Source: Streptomyces rishiriensis (GTDB lineage Bacteria; Actinomycetota; Actinomycetes; Streptomycetales; Streptomycetaceae). From it: a stretch of DNA of 64,000 nucleotides. The stretch is from NCBI RefSeq assembly GCF_030815485.1, contig NZ_JAUSWV010000002.1, forward strand, positions 6,634,001 to 6,698,000, in the 5' to 3' direction. Position 1 is the first letter of the stretch, and each line of letters opens with the position of its first letter. The notes beneath the pieces were generated by a model. The model was not told the DNA's origin. It searched no databases and saw only the letters and a program-made list of their open reading frames with translations. Position numbers and translations under genes: made by a program. Below are positions 1 through 11,046 of this stretch, piece after piece.

Positions 1-301
1 GGTCGCGCACACCGTGCAGGGTGGCCGCGTAGGCGAGTTGTCCTCGTTCGCAGGCGGCCGCGCCGCGTTCCTCGTCGTCGTGGGCCAGAGCCTCCGCCGT
101 ACGCAGCGCGTCCTCGGCGTCCTGCCAGCCCTGCTCGGTGTACAGGCACCGTTCCACGAGCAGCGCGGCCCGCTGGATCGCGGCCGCCGCGTCGTCCGGT
201 GGGAGCAGCGCCGCCGCGTCGGCCCAGCAGGCGCGCGAACGCAGCCGCCATACCGCGGTCTGGAGGGGATCGTCACCTGAGGTCGTTCCGGTACCAGACA
301 T
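1..301 (-). CDS. Partial hypothetical protein (N-terminal 100 residues)
   Basis: The reading frame starts with ATG at 301 and runs off the left edge without a stop, so only the N-terminus is present. It begins MSGTGTTSGDDPLQTAVWRL and continues with alanine- and glutamate-rich helical sequence that looks like stacked helices of a TPR-like fold. I do not recognise the family. It is transcribed in the same direction as the PucR gene at 486-2195, with 184 bp between them. The codon bias is typical of the window, so I think it is real, but no function can be given. Confidence 0.55.
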   Translation of the reverse strand, partial: MSGTGTTSGDDPLQTAVWRLRSRACWADAAALLPPDDAAAAIQRAALLVERCLYTEQGWQDAEDALRTAEALAHDDEERGAAACERGQLAYAATLHGVRD

Positions 302-485
302 GGCGGTGTACGCCACGTTGCCCTCCCCGAGCGCGCCGTCGAGCTTTGAGTGGTGGCCGCATCTCAGCACGAATCGCGGGGCCGGGCCAAGGGGGCGGGT
401 GAAGGATTTCACAAAGTCGTGGGACTCCGCGCCCCGAAGGCTTCGACAGCTCGTGACCCAGGGGGTGACCGGTGCCGGTCCGGTG

Positions 486-2195
486 TCAGCTCATCCGCAG
501 CGCAAGGAAGAAATCCAGCTTGTCCTCCAGCCGGGAGAGGTCGCGGCTCGTCAACTGCTCGATTCGCCCGACCCGGTAGCGCAGTGTGTTGACGTGCAGG
601 TGCAGCCGGGACGCGCACCGGGTCCACGAACCGTCGCAGTCCAGGAACGCCTCCAGCGTCGGGATCAGCTCCGCGCGGTGCCGTCGGTCGTAGTCGCGCA
701 GCGGGTCCAGGAGACGTGCGGTAAACGCTTTCCGCACATCGTCCGGGACGAACGGGAGCAGCAGCACGTGCGAGGCCAGTTCCTGGTGGCCGGCGGTGCA
801 GACCCGGCCGGGGCGGGCGGCGGCCACGCGCCGGGCGTGCCGTGCCTCCTCCAGGGCCCCGCGCAGGCCCTCCGCCGAGTGCACGGCCGCGCTGACGCCC
901 AGCGTGAGCCGTCCGTCGCCGTCGAGGCCCGACGACAGCGGCTCCCGGACGGCGGTCAGCAGCGCGTCGGCGAGGACGCCGGTCTCGGAGCCGTCGTGCT
1001 CGCTCGACACCGCCGGCAGCGGGACCAGGGCGATGGCCTCGTCGCCCGTGTGGGCCACGGCGATACGGTCGGAGGGTTCGGGTCCGGTGGCGAGCGGGTC
1101 GACCAGGATCTCCTCCAGGAGCGACTGGGCGACCGGGCCGGCCGCCGGCCCGCCGTCGTCCCACTCGACCCGGGCCACCACCACCTGCCAGTGCGGGGCG
1201 GCCCCCAGCCCCGGCAGCAGCACCGGCGCGGCCACCCGCAGGCGGGCCGCGATCTCGGCGGGGGCCGCGCCCGTCTGGACCAGCTCCAGCACCTCCTGCG
1301 CGAGCCGCCTGCGCACCGTGCGCGCGGCGTCCCGGCGGTCCCGCTCGACGGCGATCAGCTGGGTGACGCCCTGGAGCAGGTCGAGGCGCTCGTCCGCCCA
1401 GTCCCCGGCGTCCGCCTCGACGGCCAGCAGCCAGTCCGACAGGACGCTCTCGCGCACGTCCCGCGGTGCCTCTGCGGCCTGGGCGGCCTGTGCGGTGCGC
1501 GGGGCCTGCGGGGCGCGGCCGCCGCTGCGGATCGGGAAGAGCGAGTACGTCGCCTGGCCCATGATCACCCGGTGCGGTCCGCGCCGTCCGGTGCGGACGG
1601 CCGCCAGGTGCTCGGCCGCCAGCTTCGCGCAGGCCTCGGGCGGCAGCACCGGTCCGGTCGGCTTCGGGCCCGAGATCAGCCGTCCGGTGGGGGACAGGAC
1701 CCAGGCCCGCAGGTCCAGGTCGGAGCCGAGCAGGTCCAGGACCACGTCCGGGCCGCCGCCGGCCGGGCCCGAGATCATCATCCGGCGGTGCCGGTCCACG
1801 ACGGCCGCGAGATCCCCGGCGCGCTCGCCGGACACCTGCCGTACGACGTGCTCGGTGATCGTCGCGAAGGCCACCGACTCGTGCACCGCGAACAGCGGGA
1901 GACGGTGCCGGGCGCAGGCCACGGCCAGGTCCTCCGGAACGTCGCCCAGTTCCGCCTCGCCGGCCGCGAGCGCCGCCACCCCGGCCTGCACCAGGATGCG
2001 CACGAACGGCTCGGAGTCCGCCGCGTCCCGGCGCCATGCCAGGCCCGTCAGCACCAGCTCGCCCCCGGAGAGGTAGCGGCTGGGGTCCCGCAGGTCGGTG
2101 GTCATGACACCCCGTACCGTGCGGTCCAGCTCGTCCTCGCCGCCGAGGAGCCTGAGGCCCAGCGCATCGGTGTCCAGAAGTGCGCGCAGCCGCAT
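486..2195 (-). CDS. PucR family transcriptional regulator
   Basis: This is a 569-residue regulator. The N-terminal ~120 residues match the PucR ligand-sensing domain (LGLRLLGGEDELDRTVRGV, then a conserved LVLTG segment). The middle is a GGDEF-like domain, and the C-terminus (about 505-565) is the PucR helix-turn-helix, visible as TLEAFLDCDGSWTRCASRLH followed by HVNTLRYRVGRIEQL. PucR proteins control purine catabolism in Bacillus and relatives. Here the gene is divergent from the xanthine dehydrogenase operon across a 383-bp spacer with dyads, so it is the likely regulator of that operon. The effector cannot be read from the sequence. Confidence 0.9.
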   Translation of the reverse strand: MRLRALLDTDALGLRLLGGEDELDRTVRGVMTTDLRDPSRYLSGGELVLTGLAWRRDAADSEPFVRILVQAGVAALAAGEAELGDVPEDLAVACARHRLPLFAVHESVAFATITEHVVRQVSGERAGDLAAVVDRHRRMMISGPAGGGPDVVLDLLGSDLDLRAWVLSPTGRLISGPKPTGPVLPPEACAKLAAEHLAAVRTGRRGPHRVIMGQATYSLFPIRSGGRAPQAPRTAQAAQAAEAPRDVRESVLSDWLLAVEADAGDWADERLDLLQGVTQLIAVERDRRDAARTVRRRLAQEVLELVQTGAAPAEIAARLRVAAPVLLPGLGAAPHWQVVVARVEWDDGGPAAGPVAQSLLEEILVDPLATGPEPSDRIAVAHTGDEAIALVPLPAVSSEHDGSETGVLADALLTAVREPLSSGLDGDGRLTLGVSAAVHSAEGLRGALEEARHARRVAAARPGRVCTAGHQELASHVLLLPFVPDDVRKAFTARLLDPLRDYDRRHRAELIPTLEAFLDCDGSWTRCASRLHLHVNTLRYRVGRIEQLTSRDLSRLEDKLDFFLALRMS

Positions 2196-2337
2196 CTCGT
2201 CGCCGCCGTTCTTTGTCTCGAAATCTACGATGAATCGTGAAGGACGTGGTGGCGCAGGACCCGCCGTCGGTTCCGCCCCGGGGAGCCCGACCCATGCGGC
2301 GGACAGTCACGAACCGCATTCTTCGGTGGCCAGGTCG

Positions 2338-2383
2338 TTTCCTGAGTTTCCGCAGGAAAACGAGGAGGTTACCGAGGACCTCC
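2338..2383. promoter_or_regulatory. Two dyads in the pucR-xdh divergent spacer
   Basis: The 2196-2578 spacer has two adjacent inverted repeats. TTTCCTG and CAGGAAA lie around an 8-nt centre at 2338-2359, and GGAGGT and ACCTCC around an 8-nt centre at 2364-2383. Their centres are about 25 bp apart. The position between divergent genes suggests operator sites for the PucR regulator. No consensus is known to me, so this is inference. The rest of the spacer shows only a purine-rich ribosome-binding region (GAAGAGAG) just before 2579. Confidence 0.4.
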
Positions 2384-2578
2384 GTTCATACGAATCTACA
2401 AGATGCCCGGACCGACCAGCCAACTCCTTCATGGTTTCCGTGACTGACCCGGTCGGAGCAAGCGGCTGTGTACTGGCCTGACTCAGCGTGAACACCACAG
2501 ATACGAGCCGGGCCCGCCGCACCCGATTCTGGCTCGATACGACTCACGAGACTCAAGAGACGAAGAAGAGAGCCGGTC

Positions 2579-3469
2579 ATGGACTTCCTTCGCCCCGCCA
2601 GCTGGGAGGAGGCGCTCGCCGCCAAGGCCGAGCACCCCACCGCTGTGCCGATTGCGGGTGGCACCGACGTGATGGTCGAGATCAACTTCGACCACCGCAG
2701 GCCCGAGTACCTGCTCGACCTCAACCGCGTGGACGACCTCTACGAATGGGAGGTCGGCGAGGAGAGTGTGCGGCTCGGCGCCTCCGTCCCCTACACCCGG
2801 ATCATGGAGAACCTCCGCGCCGAGCTGCCGGGCCTGGCCCTCGCCTCGCACACCGTGGCCTCCCCGCAGATCCGCAACCGCGGCGGCGTGGGCGGCAACC
2901 TCGGCACCGCCTCCCCGGCCGGCGACGCCCACCCCGCCCTGCTGGCGGCCGGCGCCGAGGTCGAGGCGGAGTCGGTGCGCGGCACCCGCCGGATCCCGAT
3001 CGACGACTTCTACACCGGCGTGAAGCGCAACGCGCTCGCCCCCGACGAGCTGATCCGCGCCGTCCACATCAACAAGGCCGACGGTCCGCAGCAGTACTCC
3101 AAGGTGGGCACCCGCAACGCCATGGTGATCGCCGTCTGCGCCTTCGGTCTCGCCCTGCACCCGCAGTCCCGCACCGTCCGTACCGGCATCGGCTCGGCCG
3201 CGCCCACCCCCGTCCGGGCGAAGACCGCCGAGGAGTTCCTCAACGCGGCGCTCGAAGAAGGCGGTTTCTGGGACAACGGAAAGATCATCGCCCCGTCGGT
3301 CGCCAAGCAGTTCGCGGACCTGTGCGCCGCCGCCAGCAGCCCCATCGACGACGTCCGCGGGACGGCGAGTTACCGACGGCACGCGGTGGGCGTCATGGCC
3401 CGCCGCACGCTGACCTGGACGTGGGAGTCGTACCGCGGCGCCCGCCGCACCGCGAAGGGAGCCGCGTGA
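2579..3469 (+). CDS. Xanthine dehydrogenase, FAD-binding subunit
   Basis: This 296-residue protein is the medium, FAD-binding subunit of a molybdenum hydroxylase. It shows the two flavin motifs of the CoxM/XdhB family: PIAGGTDVMVEI near residues 22-33 and NRGGVGGNLGTASPAGDAHP near 100-119. It passes electrons from the [2Fe-2S] subunit to NAD or another acceptor. It is the first gene of a coupled operon, and its stop overlaps the start of the iron-sulfur subunit by one base (TGATG). The order FAD, FeS, Mo is usual for actinobacterial purine hydroxylases. The PucR neighbour and purine permease support xanthine or hypoxanthine as substrate. Confidence 0.93.
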   Translation: MDFLRPASWEEALAAKAEHPTAVPIAGGTDVMVEINFDHRRPEYLLDLNRVDDLYEWEVGEESVRLGASVPYTRIMENLRAELPGLALASHTVASPQIRNRGGVGGNLGTASPAGDAHPALLAAGAEVEAESVRGTRRIPIDDFYTGVKRNALAPDELIRAVHINKADGPQQYSKVGTRNAMVIAVCAFGLALHPQSRTVRTGIGSAAPTPVRAKTAEEFLNAALEEGGFWDNGKIIAPSVAKQFADLCAAASSPIDDVRGTASYRRHAVGVMARRTLTWTWESYRGARRTAKGAA

Positions 3470-4122
3470 TGCGCGTCAACTTGACCGTCAACGGACGGCC
3501 GCAGGAAGCCGACGACGTCTGGGAGGGCGAGAGCCTGCTCTACGTGCTGCGCGAGCGGCTCGGGCTGCCGGGTTCGAAGAACGCCTGCGAACAGGGCGAG
3601 TGCGGCTCGTGCACGGTCCGGCTGGACGGCGTCCCGGTGTGTTCCTGTCTGGTCGCCGCCGGACAGGCCGAGGGCCGAGACGTCGTCACCGTCGAGGGCC
3701 TCGCGGACCACGCAAGGCAGCGCGCCGGGCACGCCGGTTGTGGAACCGGTTCCTGCGGCGCGCCGGGCACGGAGGGAACGCCGGGCGCGTCGGGCGCGGA
3801 AGGAACACCGGGCGCTGCGGGCGCCTCCCGCTCCCACGGAGGGGCCGACGGTCGGCCGTCCGAGGGCGCCGGCTCCCGGACCGGCGAGGGCGACGAACTC
3901 GCGCCGATCCAGCAGGCGTTCATCGACGCCGGCGCGGTCCAGTGCGGTTTCTGCACCCCGGGCCTGCTGGTGGCGGCCGACGAGATGCTGGAACGCAACC
4001 CGAACCCGAGTGACGCGGACATCCGCGAGGCGCTCTCCGGCAACCTCTGCCGGTGCACCGGTTACGAGAAGATCATGGACGCGGTCCGCCTGGCGGCCGC
4101 ACGGCAGGGAGAGGCGGTCTGA
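3469..4122 (+). CDS. Xanthine dehydrogenase, [2Fe-2S] subunit with low-complexity insert
   Basis: This is the small electron-transfer subunit, 217 residues. The plant-type ferredoxin cluster ligands are Cys40, Cys45, Cys48 and Cys60 (NACEQGECGSCTV). The second cluster, in the helical domain, uses Cys159, Cys162, Cys194 and Cys196 (QCGFC and LCRCTGYE). Family members are usually about 155-175 residues. The extra length is a Gly/Ala/Ser/Pro-rich stretch at about residues 83-143 between the two domains, with near repeats of EGTPGA. The stretch is in frame and both clusters are intact, so the subunit should function. The start overlaps the upstream stop, and the molybdenum subunit follows after a 1-bp gap. 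Confidence 0.93.
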   Translation: MRVNLTVNGRPQEADDVWEGESLLYVLRERLGLPGSKNACEQGECGSCTVRLDGVPVCSCLVAAGQAEGRDVVTVEGLADHARQRAGHAGCGTGSCGAPGTEGTPGASGAEGTPGAAGASRSHGGADGRPSEGAGSRTGEGDELAPIQQAFIDAGAVQCGFCTPGLLVAADEMLERNPNPSDADIREALSGNLCRCTGYEKIMDAVRLAAARQGEAV

Positions 4123-4123
4123 C

Positions 4124-6505
<2,382 letters not shown>

Positions 6506-6664
6506 CCCCTCGGGGTCTGAGCAGGTGTCGTCCGGGGGTATCGCACCCCCGGAACCACCCCCCCCTTGTTCGTCTCGGGCCGTCCCCCGGGTCGTCCATT
6601 CCCAAATCCCGCGACCAGCCGAAGGCACCACGCGGGTGTCCCTTTGAACCTTGGGAGATGGCCC

Positions 6665-8122
6665 ATGACCCAGCAGTCACTGGAGCCCAGAACCACAGCC
6701 GAAGACGCGGGCGAAGGCACTCGCGTCCCGGCCGGACGGTCCTGGCTCGATCGGTACTTCCACATATCCAAGCGGGGATCCACGGTCGCCCGCGAAGTGC
6801 GCGGCGGCGTCACCACCTTCATGGCGATGGCGTACATCCTGCTGCTCAACCCCCTGATCCTGTCCGGCAAGGACGCGGCCGGGGACACCCTCGGCCAGCA
6901 GGCACTGATCACCGCAACCGCTTTCGCAGCTGCTTTCACCACGCTGCTGATGGGCTTCTTCGGCAAGGTGCCGCTCGCGCTCGCCGCCGGGCTCTCCGTC
7001 TCCGGCGTCCTGTCCTCGCAGGTGGCCCCGGAGATGACCTGGCCGCAGGCGATGGGCATGTGCGTGCTGTACGGCGTCGTCATCATGCTCCTGGTCGTCA
7101 CCGGTCTGCGCGAGATGATCATGAACGCGATCCCGCTCGCGCTCAAGCACGGCATCACCATGGGCATCGGCCTGTTCATCGCGCTCATCGGTTTCTACAA
7201 GTCCGGCTTCGTGCACCAGGGCGAGGCGACCCCGCTCGCCCTCGGCCCGGCGGGCGAACTCGCGGGCTGGCCGGTCCTGCTGTTCGCCGGCACGCTGCTG
7301 CTCATCTTCATGCTCCAGGCCCGGAACATCCCCGGCGCCATCCTCATCGGCATCGTCGGCGGCACGGCCGTCGCCGCGATCCTGAACGCCACCGGGGTCG
7401 TCGACCCGGAACAGTGGGCGGCCGGCGCTCCCGAACTGCACGGCAGCGCGGTCTCGATGCCCGACTTCTCGCTCTTCGGGGACGTGGAGTTCGGCGGCTG
7501 GGGCGAGGTCGGCGCGATGACCGTCGGCATGATCGTCTTCACGCTCGTCCTCGCCGGGTTCTTCGACGCGATGGCCACCATCATCGGCGTCGGCACCGAG
7601 GCCGGGCTCGCCGACGACAAGGGCCGGATGCCGGGCCTGTCCAAGGCGCTGTTCATCGACGGCGCCGGCGGAGCGATCGGCGGGGTGGCGGGCGGCTCCG
7701 GCCAGACCGTGTTCATCGAGTCGGCGACCGGCGTGGGCGAAGGAGCCCGTACGGGGCTCGCCTCGGTCGTCACCGGCGCCTTCTTCGCGGCCTGTCTGTT
7801 CTTCACCCCGCTCACCGCGATCGTCCCGCAGGAGGTCGCCTCGGCCGCCCTGGTCGTCATCGGCGCGATGATGCTGATGAACGCCCGCCATGTCGACTGG
7901 GCCGACCGGGCAACCGCTGTCCCGGTGTTTCTCACCGTCGTCCTGATGCCGTTCACCTACACCATCACCACCGGTGTCGCCGCGGGCGTCATCTCGTACG
8001 TGGCGATCAAGGCGGCACAGGGCAGAGCACGGGAGATCGGCGCCTTCATGTGGGTCCTGACGGGGATCTTCCTCGTCTACTTCGCCCTCAACCCGATCGA
8101 GAGCTGGCTGGGCGTGCACTAG
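6665..8122 (+). CDS. NCS2-family purine permease (AzgA type)
   Basis: This is a 485-residue polytopic membrane protein of the AzgA branch of nucleobase transporters, which import hypoxanthine, guanine or adenine by proton symport. The sequence starts with a soluble tail (RYFHISKRGSTVAREVRGG) followed by the conserved TTFMAMAYILLLNPLIL and about a dozen hydrophobic segments. The signature GGVAGGSGQTVFIESATGV lies near residue 340. The ATG at 6665 is preceded by GGGAGATG at a good spacing, which decides the start. The gene sits 159 bp after xanthine dehydrogenase and before XdhC, so it probably feeds purines to that enzyme. Confidence 0.9.
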   Translation: MTQQSLEPRTTAEDAGEGTRVPAGRSWLDRYFHISKRGSTVAREVRGGVTTFMAMAYILLLNPLILSGKDAAGDTLGQQALITATAFAAAFTTLLMGFFGKVPLALAAGLSVSGVLSSQVAPEMTWPQAMGMCVLYGVVIMLLVVTGLREMIMNAIPLALKHGITMGIGLFIALIGFYKSGFVHQGEATPLALGPAGELAGWPVLLFAGTLLLIFMLQARNIPGAILIGIVGGTAVAAILNATGVVDPEQWAAGAPELHGSAVSMPDFSLFGDVEFGGWGEVGAMTVGMIVFTLVLAGFFDAMATIIGVGTEAGLADDKGRMPGLSKALFIDGAGGAIGGVAGGSGQTVFIESATGVGEGARTGLASVVTGAFFAACLFFTPLTAIVPQEVASAALVVIGAMMLMNARHVDWADRATAVPVFLTVVLMPFTYTITTGVAAGVISYVAIKAAQGRAREIGAFMWVLTGIFLVYFALNPIESWLGVH

Positions 8123-8209
8123 CACCCCGGTCCGCCGGGCACCCGCCCTGCGCACCACCTCCCTCCCCGCAACCGCCCTTCACGCAACCGCAGTCAAGGA
8201 GACCGAGAG

Positions 8210-9583
8210 ATGCTGGACATCGCCGAGGAGCTGAACCGGTGGGTCGAGCAGGGCCGTGACTTCGCCGTGGCCACCGTGGTGGCCGTCGGCGGCAGCGCGC
8301 CCCGCCGGCCGGGCGCCGCCCTGGCGGTCGACGCCGACGGCACGGCGATCGGCTCGGTCTCCGGCGGTTGTGTGGAGGGCGCGGTGTACGAGCTGTGCCG
8401 GCAGGCGCTGGAGGACGGGGAGTCCGTCCTCGAACGCTTCGGGTACAGCGACGACGACGCCTTCGCCGTGGGGCTCACCTGTGGCGGGATCATCGACATC
8501 CTCGTCACCCCGGTGCGGGTCGGCGACCGGGTCCGTCCGGCGATCGCGGCCGGCCTGGCGGCCGCCGCCTCGGGCGGGGCCACGGCGCTGGCACGGATCG
8601 TGACCGGCCCGGCCGACCTCGTCGGTCGCGCGCTGATCGTCCGCCGGGGAAGCGGCGAAAACGGTTCCCGCACGAGCGGCTCTCACGACAGCGGTTACGG
8701 TGGCGGTAAGCCTTACGACAGCGGTTTCCGGGGCGGTGAGTCTTGCGACAGCGCTTTCCGCGGCGGTGAGTCCTACGACAGCGGTTACGGTGGCGGTAAG
8801 CCTTACGACAGCGGTTTCCGGGGCGGTGACTCTTACGACAGCGGTTTCCTCGGCAGCGGCTCTTGCGACAGCGGTTACTACGAAGGCGGCTTCGGCGCCC
8901 ATCCCGAGCTGGACCGTACGGTCGCCGCCGAGGCCGGCGCCTTCCTCGACGCCGGTCGCACCGGCACCCTGGAGATCGGCGAGCAGGGCTCCCGCTGCGG
9001 GGCGCCGCTCACGGTGCTCGTCGAGTCGTCCGTCCCGCCGCCCCGGATGATCGTGTTCGGCGCGATCGACTTCGCGTCGGCGCTGGTGCGGGTCGGCAAG
9101 TTCCTGAACTACCGGGTGACGGTGTGCGACGCGCGTCCCGTCTTCGCGACCGAGGCCCGTTTCCCGGAGGCCGACGAGATCGTCGTCGAGTGGCCGCACC
9201 GGTACCTGGAGCGTACGGAGGTGGACGCGCGGACCGTGCTGTGCGTCCTCACCCACGACGCCAAGTTCGACGTCCCGCTGCTCCAGCGGGCGTTGCGGCT
9301 CCCGGTCGCCTACGTCGGCGCGATGGGCTCCCGCCGCACCCACCTCGACCGCAACGCCCGGCTGCGCGAAGTAGGCGTGACGGAACTTGAGTTGGCGCGT
9401 CTGCGGTCTCCCATCGGCCTCGACCTGGGCGCCCGCACGCCGGAGGAGACGGCGCTGTCGATCGCCGCCGAGATCGTGGCCGAACGGCGCGGCGGCACCG
9501 GGGTCTCACTCACCGGCGCGCACACGCCCATCCATCACGACGCGGCCTCGGCGCCGACGGACCGGATCGGCTCGGTGGCCTGA
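8210..9583 (+). CDS. XdhC family molybdenum-cofactor maturation factor with internal tandem repeats
   Basis: This is a 457-residue XdhC/CoxI family protein, which binds and sulfurates the molybdenum cofactor before insertion into xanthine dehydrogenase. The N-terminal domain is visible as VVAVGGSAPRRPGAALAV with GSVSGGCVEGAVYE, then LTCGGIIDILV. The C-terminal Rossmann-like domain is at about 275-425, with MIVFGAIDFASALVRVGKF and VGAMGSRRTH. Between them, residues 160-229 are seven tandem decapeptides with core DSGYGGGKPY or DSGFRGGESY. This is an in-frame expansion absent from ordinary family members. The ribosome-binding site AAGGAGACC precedes the ATG. The upstream genes are its expected clients. 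Confidence 0.92.
   Translation: MLDIAEELNRWVEQGRDFAVATVVAVGGSAPRRPGAALAVDADGTAIGSVSGGCVEGAVYELCRQALEDGESVLERFGYSDDDAFAVGLTCGGIIDILVTPVRVGDRVRPAIAAGLAAAASGGATALARIVTGPADLVGRALIVRRGSGENGSRTSGSHDSGYGGGKPYDSGFRGGESCDSAFRGGESYDSGYGGGKPYDSGFRGGDSYDSGFLGSGSCDSGYYEGGFGAHPELDRTVAAEAGAFLDAGRTGTLEIGEQGSRCGAPLTVLVESSVPPPRMIVFGAIDFASALVRVGKFLNYRVTVCDARPVFATEARFPEADEIVVEWPHRYLERTEVDARTVLCVLTHDAKFDVPLLQRALRLPVAYVGAMGSRRTHLDRNARLREVGVTELELARLRSPIGLDLGARTPEETALSIAAEIVAERRGGTGVSLTGAHTPIHHDAASAPTDRIGSVA
8687..8896 (+). repeat. Seven 30-bp tandem repeats inside the XdhC gene
   Basis: Seven consecutive 30-bp units begin at 8687, 8717, 8747, 8777, 8807, 8837 and 8867. Each encodes ten residues starting with Asp-Ser. 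Units 1 and 4 are identical in protein sequence, and units 1-3 against 4-6 suggest a later 90-bp duplication. The seventh unit is degenerate. All are in frame, so the array lengthens the linker between the two XdhC domains. Confidence 0.95.
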
Positions 9584-9726
9584 GCCGCCGCGCCGCGCCG
9601 CGCACGGCGGCCGGTCCGGCCGGGTGAACGGGCCGCGAGGGTCGCCGCCCCCCCCCCGCTCGGCCGGACGGGGCGCGGCAGTTCGCGCTCCCTCGGCCCG
9701 ACGCGGCCCACGCGGGTCTCGCACGG
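9584..9726. other. Intergenic spacer between convergent genes
   Basis: This 143-bp gap separates the convergent XdhC and SRPBCC genes. It is GC-rich, contains self-complementary GGCCGG/CCGGCC runs that could form a weak terminator, and has a run of nine cytosines at about 9648. I see no gene in it. Confidence 0.5.
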
Positions 9727-10167
9727 TCATCGGCCGCGCAGCAGCCGGTTGACCGCGCGCCCGAACACCGAGCGGGCGCAGGCCCCGAGGAGCGGGTCGA
9801 AGAAGGACGGCAGAAAACGCAGGCGGATTTCCTCCCGCCAGAGCACCCGGGCCCGTCCGCCGGGCCCCGGCCGTACCTCGATCTCGGCCCAGCCCAGGAC
9901 GACCCGGCCGCGCTTCTCCAGTCGGCACAGGCCCGGCTCGTCGTCGGACGGCGGCTGCCACACGGTCACCTCCATCCGGTCGGCGAAGGCGAACGGGCCG
10001 AGACCCGAACGCGCCTCGAAGACCGTGCCCTCACGGGTCGGCGCGGGAGTGAGCACGGCGATGTGGGTGAGCGGTACCGCGTCACCGTGCCGGGACCACT
10101 TCGTCAGGCGACGCCAGGCGTCGTCCGGGGAAAGCGGCACCGTGCGTTCGAGCTGGAAGAAGACCAC
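9727..10167 (-). CDS. SRPBCC family (START-like) protein
   Basis: This small protein of about 146 residues has the look of a polyketide-cyclase/START-like fold. It opens with VFFQLERTVPLSPDDAWRRLTKWSRHGDAVPLTHI, then a beta-rich middle (FEARSGLGPFAFADRMEVTV), and ends in the long helix expected of the fold (FFDPLLGACARSVFGRAVNRLL). Such proteins bind hydrophobic ligands; no ligand can be assigned. I chose the GTG at 10167 because the fold begins there. An in-frame ATG at 10221 would add 18 residues of unlikely sequence. The gene follows the deacetylase on the same strand, about 90 bp downstream. Confidence 0.75.
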   Translation of the reverse strand: MVFFQLERTVPLSPDDAWRRLTKWSRHGDAVPLTHIAVLTPAPTREGTVFEARSGLGPFAFADRMEVTVWQPPSDDEPGLCRLEKRGRVVLGWAEIEVRPGPGGRARVLWREEIRLRFLPSFFDPLLGACARSVFGRAVNRLLRGR

Positions 10168-10256
10168 GCGTCGATCGTAAGGAGTGGGGGCCGTTCGAGG
10201 GAGGACGACCCTCCGGCTCACAGGTTCCGGCTCACCTTCGCGAGGTGTCGGCCGGT

Positions 10257-11045
10257 TCAGCGATAGACGTGGCCGGGCACCGCCTCACCCGGCGCGAGGA
10301 GCTGAGGAACGGTCACGAAAACGTATCCGCGCTCTTTCAGCGCGTCGATGATCCCCGGTACGGCGGGCACGGTCCCGTCGTAGATGTCGTGCAGCAGGAT
10401 GATGCCGTCCCGTTCGGCCTGGGCGAGTACCCGGCGCCGGATCAGCGCGGAGTCGGTCGTCGTGTAGTCCTTGGCGGTCACCGTCCACAACACCTCGGCG
10501 AGGCCCAGCTCCCGGCAGATCTCGTGCACGCTCTCGTCGGTGCGGCCCTGCGGCGGGCGCATCAGGGTGGGGCGCCGGCCGGTGAGGCGCGCTATCTCGT
10601 CGTTGGGACGCTGGAGTTCCTCGCGTATCTCCTCCGGCGTGATCTGCGTGAGGATCTTGTGGTCCCAGGTGTGACTGGCCACCTCATGGCCCTCGGCGGC
10701 CATGCGCCGGACGAGTTCCGGGTACTTCTCGATGTGCCGCTCGCCCAGCAGGAAGAAGGTCGCCGGGACCTGTCTCTCGTTCAGGATGTCGAGCAGACGG
10801 GCCGAGTTCTCGCTCGGACCGGCGTCGAAGGTGAGAGCGATGCACTTGGCCTCACGGCAGTCGACGCTGCCGAAGCGGGCGGCCTGGGTGGTGGCCGCGG
10901 GGTGGCCGCGGGCGGCGCTCGGGTGGGTGATGTCGGCGCCGCCGCAGCCGGTCAGCGTGACCGCCAGGCAGGTGGCCGCCGCCGAGACGGCGACGGTCCG
11001 CAACCCGGCGCCCGTTTTCTTCATCTTCTTGGTCAGAGAAGGCAT
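10257..11045 (-). CDS. Lipoprotein polysaccharide deacetylase (NodB domain)
   Basis: This is a 262-residue secreted carbohydrate esterase of family 4. The N-terminus has a basic segment, a hydrophobic core and a lipobox (VTLTGCGG), so it is probably lipid-anchored outside the membrane. The NodB motifs are present: ALTFDAGPS (motif 1), SHTWDHKILTQ (metal-binding His pair), RPPQGRTD (motif 3) and ILLHDIYDGT (motif 5). It is expected to remove acetyl groups from peptidoglycan or chitin-like polymers. The ATG at 11045 directly follows a 44-bp palindrome. A TATAGT hexamer ends 6 nt before the ATG, which would fit a leaderless transcript. An alternative start lies at the second MKK. Confidence 0.88.
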   Translation of the reverse strand: MPSLTKKMKKTGAGLRTVAVSAAATCLAVTLTGCGGADITHPSAARGHPAATTQAARFGSVDCREAKCIALTFDAGPSENSARLLDILNERQVPATFFLLGERHIEKYPELVRRMAAEGHEVASHTWDHKILTQITPEEIREELQRPNDEIARLTGRRPTLMRPPQGRTDESVHEICRELGLAEVLWTVTAKDYTTTDSALIRRRVLAQAERDGIILLHDIYDGTVPAVPGIIDALKERGYVFVTVPQLLAPGEAVPGHVYR

Positions 11046-11046
11046 G

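Noticed and set aside
409..2319. Long alternative frames overlapping the PucR gene on both strands
   Set aside because: They have Arg/Pro/Gly-rich shadow composition typical of high-GC DNA and no domain; the frame at 486-2195 has clear PucR motifs.
8687..8896. Regular 30-bp repeats resembling a CRISPR array
   Set aside because: The units are directly adjacent with no spacers and are in frame inside the XdhC gene.
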